Positions 16,782 through 25,920 of a stretch of DNA of 45,832 nt are shown here, piece by piece. Position 1 is the stretch's first letter; every line of letters starts with the position of its first letter. The DNA comes from Geobacillus zalihae NBRC 101842 (lineage in GTDB: Bacteria; Bacillota; Bacilli; Bacillales; Anoxybacillaceae), in the NCBI RefSeq assembly GCF_001544135.1, contig NZ_BCPV01000031.1:1-45832 (forward strand). Direction: 5' to 3'. The notes beneath the pieces are model-generated. The model worked only from the letters and a program-made list of their open reading frames with translations. It was not told where the DNA came from and did not search any database. Position numbers and translations under genes: made by a program.

Positions 16782-17708
16782 ATGATGACGGAGCCGCAGT
16801 CATACACGATTGAAGAAATCGCTTCCTTATTAAAAGTGTCCAAACTAACGGTGTACGATTTAGTGAAAAAAGGGAAGCTGCCCGCCTTTCGCGTCGGGCG
16901 GCAAATGCGGATTACCGCGGATGATCTTCGCCGGTACATCGACGGGCAAAAAGGGGAGACAAGTCCCGTTTCTTCCGCCGTTTCACGGCCGGTCGAAGCC
17001 GCCGTTCGCCCCATCATCATCAGCGGCCAAGATGCGGCGCTCGATTTGCTTGGCGTCCATCTGGAAAAAAACGGCCCTTATCAATCGCTCCGCACCTACA
17101 CGAGCAGCCTCAATGGGCTGATCGCCCTGTATAAAGGGCAATGCGACATCGTCAGCGTGCATTTGTTTGACGGGCAGACAGGCGAGTACAACCGTCCGTA
17201 TGTGGAAAAGCTGTTGACAGGCCATGCGTACATCATGGTGAACGTCATGCGCCGGCCGATTGGATTTTATGTGTCAAAAGGCAATCCTCGCAGCATTCAA
17301 ACGTGGCACGACTTAGGAAGGAGCGACGTCGTGATCGTCAATCGGGAGAAAGGGGCCGGGGCGCGCGTCCTGTTAGATGAACAGCTGCGCCTGCATGGAT
17401 TGTCGCCGTCCGCCATTCGCGGCTATGAACGCGAGGAAACAAGCCATTTGAGCGTCGCCTCCGCGGTGGCGTCAGGTCTCGCCGATGTCGGCATCGGCAC
17501 GGAAAAGGTGGCGCGAATGGCCGGCGTCGAGTTCATTCCGCTAATGAACGAACAGTATGATGTCGTCATGCTGCGGACGCCGGAGAATGAATCGCTCATC
17601 GCTTCCGTGCTCGACGTGCTCCGCTCCGATTCGTTCCGCGCCGAACTCGAAGCGCTCGGCGGGTACGATGTGTCGCAAACCGGGCGCATTATGGCTGAAC
17701 GCGGCTGA
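16782..17708 (+). CDS. Excisionase-type helix-turn-helix regulator with periplasmic-binding-protein domain (YvgK-like)
   Basis: 308 residues. An N-terminal MerR/excisionase HTH (SYTIEEIASLLKVSKLTVYD, then VKKGKLPAFRVGRQMRI) is joined to a substrate-binding-like domain (about 80-305) with PIIISGQDAALDLLGVHLE, SSLNGLIALYKGQCDI, REKGAGARVLLDEQLR and AVASGLADVGIGTEKVAR. This layout occurs in molybdenum-linked regulators such as B. subtilis YvgK. It probably senses a molybdate or molybdopterin-related ligand and controls the divergent modA. AGGAGG precedes two tandem ATGs at 16782 and 16785; either may be used. The 121-bp gap to modA is AT-rich and should hold both promoters. Confidence 0.85.
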   Translation: MMTEPQSYTIEEIASLLKVSKLTVYDLVKKGKLPAFRVGRQMRITADDLRRYIDGQKGETSPVSSAVSRPVEAAVRPIIISGQDAALDLLGVHLEKNGPYQSLRTYTSSLNGLIALYKGQCDIVSVHLFDGQTGEYNRPYVEKLLTGHAYIMVNVMRRPIGFYVSKGNPRSIQTWHDLGRSDVVIVNREKGAGARVLLDEQLRLHGLSPSAIRGYEREETSHLSVASAVASGLADVGIGTEKVARMAGVEFIPLMNEQYDVVMLRTPENESLIASVLDVLRSDSFRAELEALGGYDVSQTGRIMAERG

Positions 17709-17771
17709 CAGGGCATCCACCTTTGTTAGCATCCTTCGTTTTCTGAATCTGTTTGAAAACGAGCTCTCATC

Positions 17772-17819
17772 AAAAAAAGCTGTTCCAAAAGCCCATCGCT
17801 TTCGGAACAGCTTTTCGTT
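17772..17819. terminator. Bidirectional terminator between the YvgK-like gene and pheT
   Basis: AAAAGCTGTTCC (17775-17786) pairs with GGAACAGCTTTT (17804-17815). It has T-rich tails in both directions and serves the convergent genes. Confidence 0.85.
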
Positions 17820-20234
17820 TTACCCGCGCAGCACGGCGCCAAATTGCTGCTCGACCGCCGCCAATACCCGCTCATAGACGGCCGTGACTTCTTCATCCGT
17901 GAGCGTCCGCTCCGGATCATAGAAGCGGAGCGAGAAGGCGAGCGATTTTTTTCCGGCCGGCAGGCGCTCGCCTTGGTAGACGTCAAAGAGGGAGACGTCT
18001 TTGACGAGCGGTTTCCCGGCTTCGGCAATCGCCTGCTTCAAGGCGCCGGCTTCGACCATTTCGTCAACGACCAAGGCGATGTCGCGCACGACCGACGGGA
18101 AGCGCGGAATCGGCTCGTAGCGGATCGCTTCGCTTTCGGCGTTCAACAGATCGGCCAAGGCGAGCTCGAACACGTACGTTTCTTTTAAATCGTACTCTTT
18201 TTGCACGGCCGGATGGAGCTGGCCGACAAAGCCGATCACCTTGCCGTCAAGCGCAATCTCCGCCGTCCGTCCCGGATGCAAATCGGCGCGCTTGGCCGGT
18301 TTGTATTCGATGCGGGCGGCAAGTCCAAACAAGTCAAACAGGCCATCCAAAATCCCTTTGGCAACGTAAAAATCAACGGCCTTTTTCTCGCCTTGCCACA
18401 AATGGGCGTGCCATAAGCCGGTGAGAACGCCGGCGAGGCGCTCTTTTTCCGCTGGTTGGACGCCTTCTCCTTTGGACAAGTAGACAGAGCCGATTTCGTA
18501 CAAGGCGACGTTCTCGACTTGGCGGGCGCGGTTGTAGCTCGCCGCTTCAAGCAGATGCGGAATTAAGCTTTGCCGCAAAACGCTCCGCTCTTCGCTCATC
18601 GGCAGCGCCAAGCGGACCAATTCGGCCGTCTCAAGCGCAAAGCGCGCCGCTTTGTCCGGGCTCGTGAGCGAATACGTGATGGCTTGGAACAAGCCCGCCC
18701 CTTCCAAATAGCGGCGGACGCGGCGGCGCTTCGCCTGATGCGGCGTGAGTCCGCCCGGCTTCGCCTCCGCCACCGGCAGCGTCGCCGGCAGACGGTCGTA
18801 GCCATACAGGCGCGCCACTTCCTCGATGATGTCTTCTTCAATCGCAATGTCGCGCCGACGCGACGGGACATCGATCGTAAACGTTCCGTTGTCTTCTGTG
18901 AACGGAAATTGCAAATTCGAAAGAATCACGGCCACTTCCTCTTTCGACATCGCCGTGCCGAGGACACCGTTGATGCGTTCGAGCGTGACCGTCACCGCCA
19001 CCGGCTCCTCACGCCACACGCTCGCTTCCACGACGCCGCCGACGACCTCGCCGCCGGCGTATTCGGCCATCAGGGCGGCGGCGCGCTCGAGCGCTTCTTT
19101 CGTCCGCGCCGGATCGATGCCTTTTTCAAACCGAGTGCTCGCTTCGCTGCGCAGCCCGTGGTCTTTTACCGCCTGGCGGATGACCGGGCTTGTAAAGTAC
19201 GCCGCTTCAATAAACACGGTTTTCGTGTCATCGCGCACTTCCGAATTCGCCCCGCCCATCACCCCGGCTAAGGCGACCGGCTCGCGGCCGTTCGTGATGA
19301 CAAGGTGGTCTTCGGTCAGCTTCCGTTCGACATCATCGAGCGTGACAATCGTTTCGCCTGCCTTTGCGCGGCGGACGACAATTTCCTGCGAACCGAGGCG
19401 GTCGTAGTCAAACGCATGAAGCGGTTGGCCGTACTCAAGCAAAATGTAGTTCGTAATGTCGACGACGTTGTTGTGCGGGCGAATGCCGGCTGCCATCAAG
19501 CGCGCTTGCATCCAAAGCGGCGACGGGCCGATCCGGACGTTTTTCACGATCCGCCCGGCGTACAGCGGGTTGTCTTCCGGCGCCTCGACGCGGACGGAAA
19601 TGTAGTCGTGAACGTTTTCGTTCGTTTCTTTGACCGCCGCTTTCGGCAGCTTTACTTCACGTCCGAGAATGGCCGCGACTTCATAGGCGACGCCGATCAT
19701 GCTTAAACAGTCGGCGCGGTTGGGCGTCAAAGACAGTTCGAGCACTTCATCGTGCAAGCCGAGCCATTCCAGTGCATCGGCGCCGACCGGCGCATCGCTC
19801 GGAAAGACGAAAATGCCGTCTGCATACTCTTTCGGCACGACTTTCGTTTCGACGCCGAGCTCTTGGAGCGAACAAATCATGCCGTTCGATTCTTCCCCGC
19901 GCAGCTTCGCCCGTTTGATTTTGAAATTGCCCGGCAGCACCGCCCCGACTTTGGCGACGGCGACCTTTTGCCCTTTGGCGACGTTCGGGGCGCCGCAAAT
20001 GATTTGCACCGGCTCGCCTTCGCCAAGGTCAACGAGGCATTTCCGCAGTTTATCCGCGTTCGGGTGCGGCTCGCACTCGAGCACATGGCCGATGACGACG
20101 CCGTTCATCCCGCGGTCGAGCGCCTCAACCCGCTCGACTTCAATGCCGCTTTTCGTGATGCGATCAGCGAGTTCCGCGGCGGTGACCCCCGTCAAATCGA
20201 CGTACTCGCTCAGCCAACGGTAAGACACGAGCAT
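17820..20234 (-). CDS. pheT: Phenylalanine-tRNA ligase beta subunit
   Basis: 804 residues, the standard length of bacterial PheT. It has the N-terminal tRNA-binding OB domain ([21 protein letters not shown] and [18 protein letters not shown]), the B3/B4 editing domain with HAFDYDRL, B5, the catalytic-like core and a C-terminal ferredoxin-fold anticodon-binding domain ([35 protein letters not shown]). It forms the (alpha-beta)2 synthetase with PheS and edits mischarged Tyr-tRNA. The ATG has AGGAGGGG upstream. It lies 21 bp after pheS in one T-box-controlled operon. Confidence 0.97.
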   Translation of the reverse strand: MLVSYRWLSEYVDLTGVTAAELADRITKSGIEVERVEALDRGMNGVVIGHVLECEPHPNADKLRKCLVDLGEGEPVQIICGAPNVAKGQKVAVAKVGAVLPGNFKIKRAKLRGEESNGMICSLQELGVETKVVPKEYADGIFVFPSDAPVGADALEWLGLHDEVLELSLTPNRADCLSMIGVAYEVAAILGREVKLPKAAVKETNENVHDYISVRVEAPEDNPLYAGRIVKNVRIGPSPLWMQARLMAAGIRPHNNVVDITNYILLEYGQPLHAFDYDRLGSQEIVVRRAKAGETIVTLDDVERKLTEDHLVITNGREPVALAGVMGGANSEVRDDTKTVFIEAAYFTSPVIRQAVKDHGLRSEASTRFEKGIDPARTKEALERAAALMAEYAGGEVVGGVVEASVWREEPVAVTVTLERINGVLGTAMSKEEVAVILSNLQFPFTEDNGTFTIDVPSRRRDIAIEEDIIEEVARLYGYDRLPATLPVAEAKPGGLTPHQAKRRRVRRYLEGAGLFQAITYSLTSPDKAARFALETAELVRLALPMSEERSVLRQSLIPHLLEAASYNRARQVENVALYEIGSVYLSKGEGVQPAEKERLAGVLTGLWHAHLWQGEKKAVDFYVAKGILDGLFDLFGLAARIEYKPAKRADLHPGRTAEIALDGKVIGFVGQLHPAVQKEYDLKETYVFELALADLLNAESEAIRYEPIPRFPSVVRDIALVVDEMVEAGALKQAIAEAGKPLVKDVSLFDVYQGERLPAGKKSLAFSLRFYDPERTLTDEEVTAVYERVLAAVEQQFGAVLRG

Positions 20235-20255
20235 GGAAAACCCCTCCTTTTTCTG

Positions 20256-21290
20256 TTACACACGCAAAAATTGCCGCAAGAAACGTAGATCGTTTTGATA
20301 GAAATGACGGATGTCGTCAATGCCGTACTTCAGCATCGCGATCCGCTCCGGCCCCATGCCGAACGCAAAGCCGGTGTACGTTTTCGAATCAAAGCCGGCC
20401 ATCTCAAGCACGTTCGGATGCACCATGCCGGCGCCTAAAATTTCGATCCAGCCGGTGCCTTTGCAGACGCCGCAGCCCCGCCCTTCGCATCGGAAGCAGG
20501 ACACATCGACTTCGACCGACGGCTCGGTGAACGGGAAAAAGCTCGGCCGGAAGCGGATGTCGCGCCCTTCCCCGAACAGCTTGCGGGCAAATTCGCGCAG
20601 CGTCCCTTTCAAATCGCTCATCCGGATGTTCCGATCCACAACCAATCCTTCAATTTGCGTAAACTGGTGCGAATGCGTCGCATCGTCCGTATCGCGGCGG
20701 TACACTTTGCCCGGACAAATAATTTTCACCGGGCCGCGCCCGCGGTGTTTTTCCATCGTCCGCGCCTGCATCGGCGATGTGTGGGTGCGAAGCAAAATCT
20801 CCTCCGTGATGTAAAACGAATCTTGCATATCGCGGGCCGGGTGGCCTTTCGGCAAATTGAGCGCCTCAAAGTTGTAATAGTCGGTCTCGACTTCCGGCCC
20901 TTCGGCGACCGTATAGCCCATGCCGATAAACAAATCTTCAATTTCTTCAATGACGCGCGTCAGCGGATGGGGATTGCCAAGACTCACAGGTCGTCCCGGC
21001 AGCGTCACATCGATCGCTTCGGCGGCCAGCTTCCGCTCGACTTCCTCCTGTTCCAGTTTCGCTTGTTTCGCCTCGAGCGCCTGCTGAATCGCCGCTCTCA
21101 CTTCATTGGCCAGCGCGCCGAGTTTCGGGCGCTCTTCCGGCGGCAATGCCCCCATGCCGCGCAGCACTTCGGTGATCGGCCCTTTTTTGCCCAAGTAAGC
21201 GACGCGCACGTCATTCAGTGCTTTGACGTCTTTCGCCTCATCGATTCGGCGAAGCGCTTCTTGCTTCAGCTCGTACAGCCGTTCTTTCAC
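20256..21290 (-). CDS. pheS: Phenylalanine-tRNA ligase alpha subunit
   Basis: 344 residues, identical in length to B. subtilis PheS. The N-terminal coiled coil binds tRNA. Class II motifs follow: motif 1 in [19 protein letters not shown], motif 2 at [20 protein letters not shown] and motif 3 at [18 protein letters not shown] Cys cluster ([12 protein letters not shown]) forms the zinc-like site found in Bacillus PheS. The GTG start at 21290 has GAGGAGGG upstream and gives [12 protein letters not shown]. The longer frame reaches into the leader and is rejected. Regulation is by the Phe T-box upstream. Confidence 0.97.
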   Translation of the reverse strand: MKERLYELKQEALRRIDEAKDVKALNDVRVAYLGKKGPITEVLRGMGALPPEERPKLGALANEVRAAIQQALEAKQAKLEQEEVERKLAAEAIDVTLPGRPVSLGNPHPLTRVIEEIEDLFIGMGYTVAEGPEVETDYYNFEALNLPKGHPARDMQDSFYITEEILLRTHTSPMQARTMEKHRGRGPVKIICPGKVYRRDTDDATHSHQFTQIEGLVVDRNIRMSDLKGTLREFARKLFGEGRDIRFRPSFFPFTEPSVEVDVSCFRCEGRGCGVCKGTGWIEILGAGMVHPNVLEMAGFDSKTYTGFAFGMGPERIAMLKYGIDDIRHFYQNDLRFLRQFLRV

Positions 21291-21304
21291 TTGAGTCCCT
21301 CCTC

Positions 21305-21575
21305 TATCCAAAATAAAAAACCCGCCCCCCCGGTAAGGGACGAGTTGTTGCTCGCGGTACCACCCTTGTTAACAGCCGAAATGCGCTGTTCACTTCATTG
21401 CGATAACGGCCGAAAGCCGGAACACCTTTACATCCCCTTTTGGGATGGTCCCGGTGTCAACTCGGGAGGTGAACTTCACTTGCGTCAGCCATAAAAACGC
21501 TCCCAGTCTCCGGCGTTTTCTCCCTGGATGGCGAGCAGCAAGCTACTTTTCTCCGTCATCGTTGTTGTCCGTATG
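21305..21575 (-). ncRNA. T-box leader of pheST (phenylalanine)
   Basis: The conserved antiterminator T-box sequence GGGTGGTACCGCG is at 21368-21353. The 5' stem I region begins GACGGAGAAAAGTAG, and a UUC (Phe) triplet lies in the specifier region at about 21473-21471. A terminator stem CTCGTCCC...GGGGCGGG with TTTTTTATTTT ends at about 21310. Uncharged tRNA-Phe would pair with the specifier and T-box and allow readthrough into pheS. Confidence 0.93.
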
Positions 21576-21592
21576 GGAAATTGTCGCTATTC

Positions 21593-21621
21593 ATTATACG
21601 CAAATGAGTGGGCAAAGGCAA
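21593..21621 (-). promoter_or_regulatory. Promoter of pheST
   Basis: TTGCCT (21621-21616), 17 nt, TATAAT (21598-21593) on the minus strand, just before the T-box leader. Confidence 0.8.
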
Positions 21622-21655
21622 GGTCAGGCCGAAATTTCTTTGCGCAGCTCATCGT

Positions 21656-22408
21656 TTACCGCACCGCCTGCAAGGAATAAAGCAAAATTCCGGCCGCGAC
21701 GGCGACATTCAGCGACTCGGCTTGGCCGTAAATCGGGATGTAGATGGTTTCCGTCGTCATCTCGAGCCATTCGCGCCGGACGCCGCTTCCTTCATTGCCG
21801 ACGAGCAAGGCGAAGGAAGACGAAGGCGGAACGGTGCGGTAATCGACGGCATTCTCCAAGGCCGTTCCGTACACCGGAATGCCCTGCTCCTTGAAACGCG
21901 CGATCCATTGCACCAAATCGCCTTTGACAACCGGAAGATGAAACAGCGACCCTTGCGTCGCCCGCACGACTTTCGGATTGTACACATCGGCGCACCCTTC
22001 GCCAAGGATGACAGCATCGATCCCGGCGGCATCGGCGGTGCGAATCATCGTCCCGAGATTGCCCGGGTCTTGCACGGCGTCAATGAGCAAGGCGGTCTTC
22101 ACGCCTTCAAGCTCGGCTGGCAACTTTCGGCACACCGCGGCGATGCCTTGCGGCGTCTCCGTGCTGCTGATCGCCCTCATCACCGCTTCGGTCACGATCA
22201 CAACCGGGACGCTGACGTCCCAGCCGGGCGGGATGGCTGTCCGCTCGTCCACCATCAGCTCAACAAGCGGCGCGTTGCTTTTTACAGCCTCTTCGACAAG
22301 ATGAAACCCTTCAAGCAAAAACAATCCGGTCTCATCGCGCCCTTTTTTGGTCAGCAGCTTTTTCCATTGTTTGACGCGCGCATTTTTCGGCGATTCGATC
22401 CGCTTCAC
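21656..22408 (-). CDS. ysgA: TrmH/SpoU-family RNA 2'-O-methyltransferase (YsgA)
   Basis: 250 residues. An N-terminal L30e-like substrate domain (KRIESPKNARVKQWKKL ... LFLLEGFHLVEEA) is followed by a SPOUT knot with the three family motifs: motif 1 DAVQDPGNLGTMIRTADAAG, motif 2 LLVGNEGSGVRREWLE and motif 3 IPIYGQAESLNVAVAAG. Such enzymes methylate ribose 2'-OH in rRNA or tRNA using S-adenosylmethionine; the exact nucleotide is unknown. The GTG start at 22408 has GGGGG 8 nt upstream and overlaps the msrA stop (GTGA). An upstream in-frame TTG lacks such a site. Position next to pheS matches B. subtilis. Confidence 0.92.
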   Translation of the reverse strand: MKRIESPKNARVKQWKKLLTKKGRDETGLFLLEGFHLVEEAVKSNAPLVELMVDERTAIPPGWDVSVPVVIVTEAVMRAISSTETPQGIAAVCRKLPAELEGVKTALLIDAVQDPGNLGTMIRTADAAGIDAVILGEGCADVYNPKVVRATQGSLFHLPVVKGDLVQWIARFKEQGIPVYGTALENAVDYRTVPPSSSFALLVGNEGSGVRREWLEMTTETIYIPIYGQAESLNVAVAAGILLYSLQAVR

Positions 22409-22929
22409 CGTTTCGTCCCCCAATGTTTGGCGATAAACTCGTCGCGCCCGGACGCGGCGCGGTCTTGTTTGTAATGCTCCGGATTTTTCTTATGGTAGTT
22501 TTGATGATACTCTTCCGCCGGGTAAAACGTCGTCGCCGGCAAAATTTTCGTTACAATCGGCTTCGAGAAGCGCCCGCTTTCCTCGAGCGCCCGCTTTGAC
22601 TGCTCGGCGAGCTGGCGCTGTTTTTCGTTATGGTAAAAAATCGCCGTCCGGTATTGCGGCCCGCGGTCGTGAAACTGGCCGCCGTCATCGGTCGGGTCGA
22701 TTTGACACCAATACAGCTCCAACAGCCGCTCATACGGAAAGACGTCCGGGTCAAACGTGATTTGCACCGCTTCGTAATGGCCGGTCGTGCCGGTTTTCAC
22801 TTGCTCGTATGTTGGGTTTTCGACATGCCCGCCCGTATAGCCGGAGACGATGCCGTAAATGCCGTCAAGCTCCTCAAACGGCGTCACCATGCACCAAAAG
22901 CAGCCGCCGGCGAATGTCGCTTTTTCCAT
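22405..22929 (-). CDS. msrA: Peptide-methionine (S)-S-oxide reductase MsrA
   Basis: 174 residues with the active-site motif ATFAGGCFWCMVTPFEEL near the N-terminus (catalytic Cys in GCFWC), SGYTGGHVENPTYEQV and QIDPTDDGGQFHDRGPQYRT, all diagnostic for MsrA. It repairs methionine-S-sulfoxide in proteins. There is no fused MsrB domain, so MsrB would be encoded elsewhere. It is translationally coupled to the downstream rRNA/tRNA methyltransferase gene by a 4-bp overlap. GAGGTGA lies 9 nt before the ATG. Confidence 0.96.
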   Translation of the reverse strand: MEKATFAGGCFWCMVTPFEELDGIYGIVSGYTGGHVENPTYEQVKTGTTGHYEAVQITFDPDVFPYERLLELYWCQIDPTDDGGQFHDRGPQYRTAIFYHNEKQRQLAEQSKRALEESGRFSKPIVTKILPATTFYPAEEYHQNYHKKNPEHYKQDRAASGRDEFIAKHWGTKR

Positions 22930-23057
22930 TGTGTCGTCACCTCATTCGTCAAGTTTCTTCATTTGATTATAACAAAATGTGTGCCGTTGTCATCTTTCAC
23001 GACCAAAGCCAAGTTCCTTCACAAAGCCAGGCTCGTTCCGTTCCGCACGCCGGCCGC

Positions 23058-23810
23058 TCATGTCACTGAGTCAAGCTGTCGTTTCATTTCGTCAAGCAAA
23101 CGGTCAAACAGCGGGATATAGTGTGTACGGATGCGTTCGTAAATGTCCATCGCCGTTTCTTCGTCATACGTATGGGACGTCCGGTTGCGGTCTTCGAGCA
23201 TGCGAAGCCATGTCTCTCCGTCTTGAATCAACCCTTCCCGAAACGCCTCGCGAATCGTTTTCCTCGGACTCGTCACTTCAGCGTATCCCTGATGCTCCAA
23301 ATAAAGTTTCATCCATTTCCATGCTAGTTCGTACGTGAATTCAAAGCGTTGAATGGTCGCATCAACAACAAGGTCATCCGTTTGAGCGTCTCTTGCGGCA
23401 CTTTGCCGGAGTTTGGAGAGCGCCCGTTCGAAATCGTAAAATCGATCCATCAGCCGGCTCATGGTGACCATCACCTTCCCGTGCTCGTTCGTTTGAAAAA
23501 TCGTCTTTCCTTCTTGGTCAATATTCATTTTTAGCTGTTCGTTGTGAATTTGATTGTAATCAACAACATCGATCGGATAAATGATCGGAAGTTCATCCAA
23601 GTCCGATTGCAGGAGGTACAGCGGGCCTCCCGGTTTTCGAAATTGGATCGCCAAATCGATATCCGATCCTTCCTTGTAATCGCCTCGTGCTCTTGAGCCG
23701 AACAAAATGACTTTTTCAATGACATCAGCATAACGGGAAAATAGATGGAGCAGTTGGCGAAATACCGTTCGTTCCAATCCATAGAGCGGTTTCTCGTCCA
23801 TCGTCGCCAT
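23058..23810 (-). CDS. Single-chain MNT-HEPN fusion (nucleotidyltransferase antitoxin + HEPN RNase toxin)
   Basis: About 250 residues in one uninterrupted frame. The N-terminal third is a minimal nucleotidyltransferase with FGSRARGDYKEGSDIDLAI, an exact GSx10DxD motif (about residues 39-53 counted from the GTG at 23813), and a third Asp in IDVVDYNQI. The C-terminal half is a HI0074-type HEPN domain with EDRNRTSHTYDE, an exact Rx4HxY motif (about 209-216). In known two-gene systems MNT adds AMP to the Tyr of this motif and neutralises the HEPN RNase. GGGAAGGTG precedes an internal ATG at 23462 that could yield free HEPN (134 residues). Possible starts are GTG 23813, ATG 23810 and ATG 23801; the ribosome site is weak. 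Confidence 0.88.
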   Translation of the reverse strand: MATMDEKPLYGLERTVFRQLLHLFSRYADVIEKVILFGSRARGDYKEGSDIDLAIQFRKPGGPLYLLQSDLDELPIIYPIDVVDYNQIHNEQLKMNIDQEGKTIFQTNEHGKVMVTMSRLMDRFYDFERALSKLRQSAARDAQTDDLVVDATIQRFEFTYELAWKWMKLYLEHQGYAEVTSPRKTIREAFREGLIQDGETWLRMLEDRNRTSHTYDEETAMDIYERIRTHYIPLFDRLLDEMKRQLDSVT

Positions 23811-23837
23811 CACTCATTTCGGTCTAGTTTTTCCTCT

Positions 23838-23846
23838 ATTATACCA
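23838..23846 (-). promoter_or_regulatory. Extended -10 promoter of the MNT-HEPN gene
   Basis: TGG-TATAAT on the minus strand (TATAAT at 23843-23838) with no good -35. It would give a leader of only about 20 nt before the GTG/ATG starts. Confidence 0.55.
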
Positions 23847-23928
23847 TATACGAGAGCCGCTCCATGTATAAATCCGCCGCCATTGGCAAACGATAACGGT
23901 GTACAATACGGCCAATGAGGTGAGACAA

Positions 23929-24138
23929 ATGGATTTGAACTTGCGGAAAGCCATTATGCACAACGTCGCCAACAACTCGAAAGAACAGCTCGAGAATACA
24001 ATCGAGGACGCGATCCAGCGTGGCGAGGAAAAATATTTGCCCGGCCTCGGCGTCCTCTTTGAAGCCATTTGGACGCACGCCAATGAACAGCAAAAAGACA
24101 TGATGCTCACCACGCTCGAGCAGGCGGTTAAACAATGA
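23929..24138 (+). CDS. sspI: Small acid-soluble spore protein SspI
   Basis: 69 residues, the normal SspI length, beginning [20 protein letters not shown] and containing [15 protein letters not shown], the family hallmarks. It is a minor SASP made in the forespore and carried in the spore core. GAGGTGA precedes the ATG at 23929; an in-frame ATG at 23899 lies before this site and is not used. In B. subtilis sspI also lies near ysgA and pheS. A forespore sigma-G promoter is expected in the short upstream gap, but I could not fix its elements with confidence. Confidence 0.95.
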   Translation: MDLNLRKAIMHNVANNSKEQLENTIEDAIQRGEEKYLPGLGVLFEAIWTHANEQQKDMMLTTLEQAVKQ

Positions 24139-24141
24139 CGA

Positions 24142-24170
24142 ACACCGGCCGAATTGGCCGGTGTTTTTAT
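24142..24170 (+). terminator. Rho-independent terminator of sspI
   Basis: ACACCGGCC pairs with GGCCGGTGT around GAATT, followed by TTTTATT; it overlaps the end of the convergent M42 peptidase gene. Confidence 0.85.
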
Positions 24171-25255
24171 TCGTCAAACGTCAGTTGTTTCACTTTGTCG
24201 GCGTCAAGCCGTTTGATCACTTCGACAAGCAGCTTGACCGTGTTCTCGTAGTCGTCGCGATGCAAAATGGCGGCGTGCGAGTGGATGTAGCGCGTCGGGA
24301 TGGCGATCGTGAGCGACGGAACGCCGCTGCCCGTTAAATGAATCGCTCCCGCATCCGTACCGCCGCCCGGCATGGCATCAAAATGGTACGGAATGTTCAG
24401 CTCTTCCGCCACTTCGATGACGAATTCGCGCAAGCCGCGGTGCGACACCATCGTCGCGTCGTACAGGACGATGTGCGGGCCGGCGCCGAGTTTGCCCATC
24501 GCTTCTTTTTCCGACACGCCCGGTGTATCGCCGGCAATGCCGACATCCACCGCAAAGGCGATATCCGGCTGAATGAATTGGGCGGCCGTGCGCGCGCCGC
24601 GCAAGCCGACTTCTTCCTGCACCGTGCCGACGCCGTATACCGTGTTTGGATGGTCGACGCCTTTCAGCTGCTTGAGCACATCGATGGCGACCGCACAGCC
24701 GATCCGGTTGTCCCATGCTTTCGCGAGCAGCATTTTTTCATTGTTCAATACCGTAAATTCAAAATACGGCACGATCATATCGCCCGGGCGGACGCCCCAC
24801 TCCATCGCTTCCTCGCGGCTTGTCGCGCCGATGTCGATGAACATATCTTTGATTTCCACCGGTTTTTTGCGCGCCTCCGGCGGCAGAATGTGCGGCGGCT
24901 TCGAACCGATGACGCCGGTGATGTCGCCTTTTTTCGTCACGATCGTCACGCGCTGGGCGAGCATTACTTGGCTCCACCATCCGCCAAGCGTTTGGAAGCG
25001 GATGAATCCTTTGTCGTCGATTTGCGTCACCATAAAGCCGACTTCATCCAAATGGCCGGCGATCATCACTTTCGGCCCGCCCGATTTCCCTTCTTTTTTG
25101 GCGATCAAGCTGCCGAGGCCATCCGTTGTCACTTCATCCGCATACGGAGCTATGTATGTCTTCATCACATCGCGCGCTTCCCGCTCATTGCCCGGGACGC
25201 CTTTCGCATCGGTCAGCGCTTTCAGCATCGTCAACGTTTCGTCCAACTTCGCCAT
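24167..25255 (-). CDS. ysdC: M42-family metallo-aminopeptidase (YsdC-like)
   Basis: 362 residues, matching B. subtilis YsdC (361). M42 metal ligands and catalytic residues are visible: His in [12 protein letters not shown], Asp in [10 protein letters not shown], the Glu pair in [12 protein letters not shown], Asp in [10 protein letters not shown] and His in [14 protein letters not shown]. The PDZ-like insertion between them is typical of these dodecameric tetrahedral aminopeptidases, which trim short peptides in the cytosol. The ATG at 25255 has AAAGGGG upstream; an open frame continues to 25336 without a ribosome site. Confidence 0.94.
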   Translation of the reverse strand: MAKLDETLTMLKALTDAKGVPGNEREARDVMKTYIAPYADEVTTDGLGSLIAKKEGKSGGPKVMIAGHLDEVGFMVTQIDDKGFIRFQTLGGWWSQVMLAQRVTIVTKKGDITGVIGSKPPHILPPEARKKPVEIKDMFIDIGATSREEAMEWGVRPGDMIVPYFEFTVLNNEKMLLAKAWDNRIGCAVAIDVLKQLKGVDHPNTVYGVGTVQEEVGLRGARTAAQFIQPDIAFAVDVGIAGDTPGVSEKEAMGKLGAGPHIVLYDATMVSHRGLREFVIEVAEELNIPYHFDAMPGGGTDAGAIHLTGSGVPSLTIAIPTRYIHSHAAILHRDDYENTVKLLVEVIKRLDADKVKQLTFDE

Positions 25256-25347
25256 CTTGGCACCCCTTTCCGGTTTTGTCCACTTTTTTATTATACTTGA
25301 AAAGGCTGACGATTGGCAAAATGAATCATTCGCCACCCGAAAAAAGA

Positions 25348-25833
25348 TCAGTAGCGCTCGTTTTGCCGCTTGTGGTTCACTTCATTTTTCCGCCGATACG
25401 CCGCCTCGATGTCGTCGGAAGAAAAACCGAGCGCCACGCCAAGCCGCCAATACTCCGCAAACAGCGCATCATATTCCCCTCGCGCTCTCGTCTCCCCGAA
25501 CCGCTCGGCGGCGCGAAAGATGGCCAAAAACTGCTCAACAAGCGGCCGCTCGACAGCCGGAAGCTCCCGGCTTTCATAAAACAGCCCGCAATCCAGCCCG
25601 AGCGACAGCAAAAAATGCAAACCGTCGACATATTCCTCCAGCACCCGTTCCGCCGGCGCCGACGGTTTCACGCTCCAAAATTTAAAACAGCGCGTCTCAT
25701 TGGCCAGCTCCCCAAGTTCGACGAGAAACGCAAGCATTTTCCGATTGAACAAGTCCTCATGCATAAGGCCGTGCTCTGTTTCAATCCGCTCATCCAACAT
25801 GCGCTGCATATCGTAAAGCAAAGGCCAATTCAT
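25348..25833 (-). CDS. Dimeric all-alpha dUTP diphosphatase (dUTPase_2 family)
   Basis: 161 residues, mostly helical. The metal motif of all-alpha NTP pyrophosphatases is present: ELGELANE (ExxE) near residues 40-47 and [10 protein letters not shown] (ExxD) near 68-77, with CFKFWS between them. It hydrolyses dUTP to dUMP and pyrophosphate, keeping uracil out of DNA. The start at 25833 gives [18 protein letters not shown], the usual N-terminus; the frame remains open upstream, but only through mobile-element sequence. The ribosome site is weak (AATAGG abutting the ATG), and IS605-type debris begins 18 bp upstream, so its promoter may have been replaced. Confidence 0.88.
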   Translation of the reverse strand: MNWPLLYDMQRMLDERIETEHGLMHEDLFNRKMLAFLVELGELANETRCFKFWSVKPSAPAERVLEEYVDGLHFLLSLGLDCGLFYESRELPAVERPLVEQFLAIFRAAERFGETRARGEYDALFAEYWRLGVALGFSSDDIEAAYRRKNEVNHKRQNERY

Positions 25834-25851
25834 CCTATTTCGCGCAGGAGA

Positions 25852-25886
25852 CTCCCACTTCAACGACCAAAGGGAGTAAGTGGGAG
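25852..25886. repeat. IS200/IS605-type end hairpin (relic)
   Basis: CTCCCACTT (25852-25860) pairs perfectly with AAGTGGGAG (25878-25886). The outer 7 bp equal the right-end hairpin of the adjacent element at 26201-26226, suggesting the end of a second, mostly deleted insertion. Confidence 0.5.
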
Positions 25887-25920
25887 AGGAATGCGCGTTC
25901 CCCCTTTCTTTTGTGTATGA

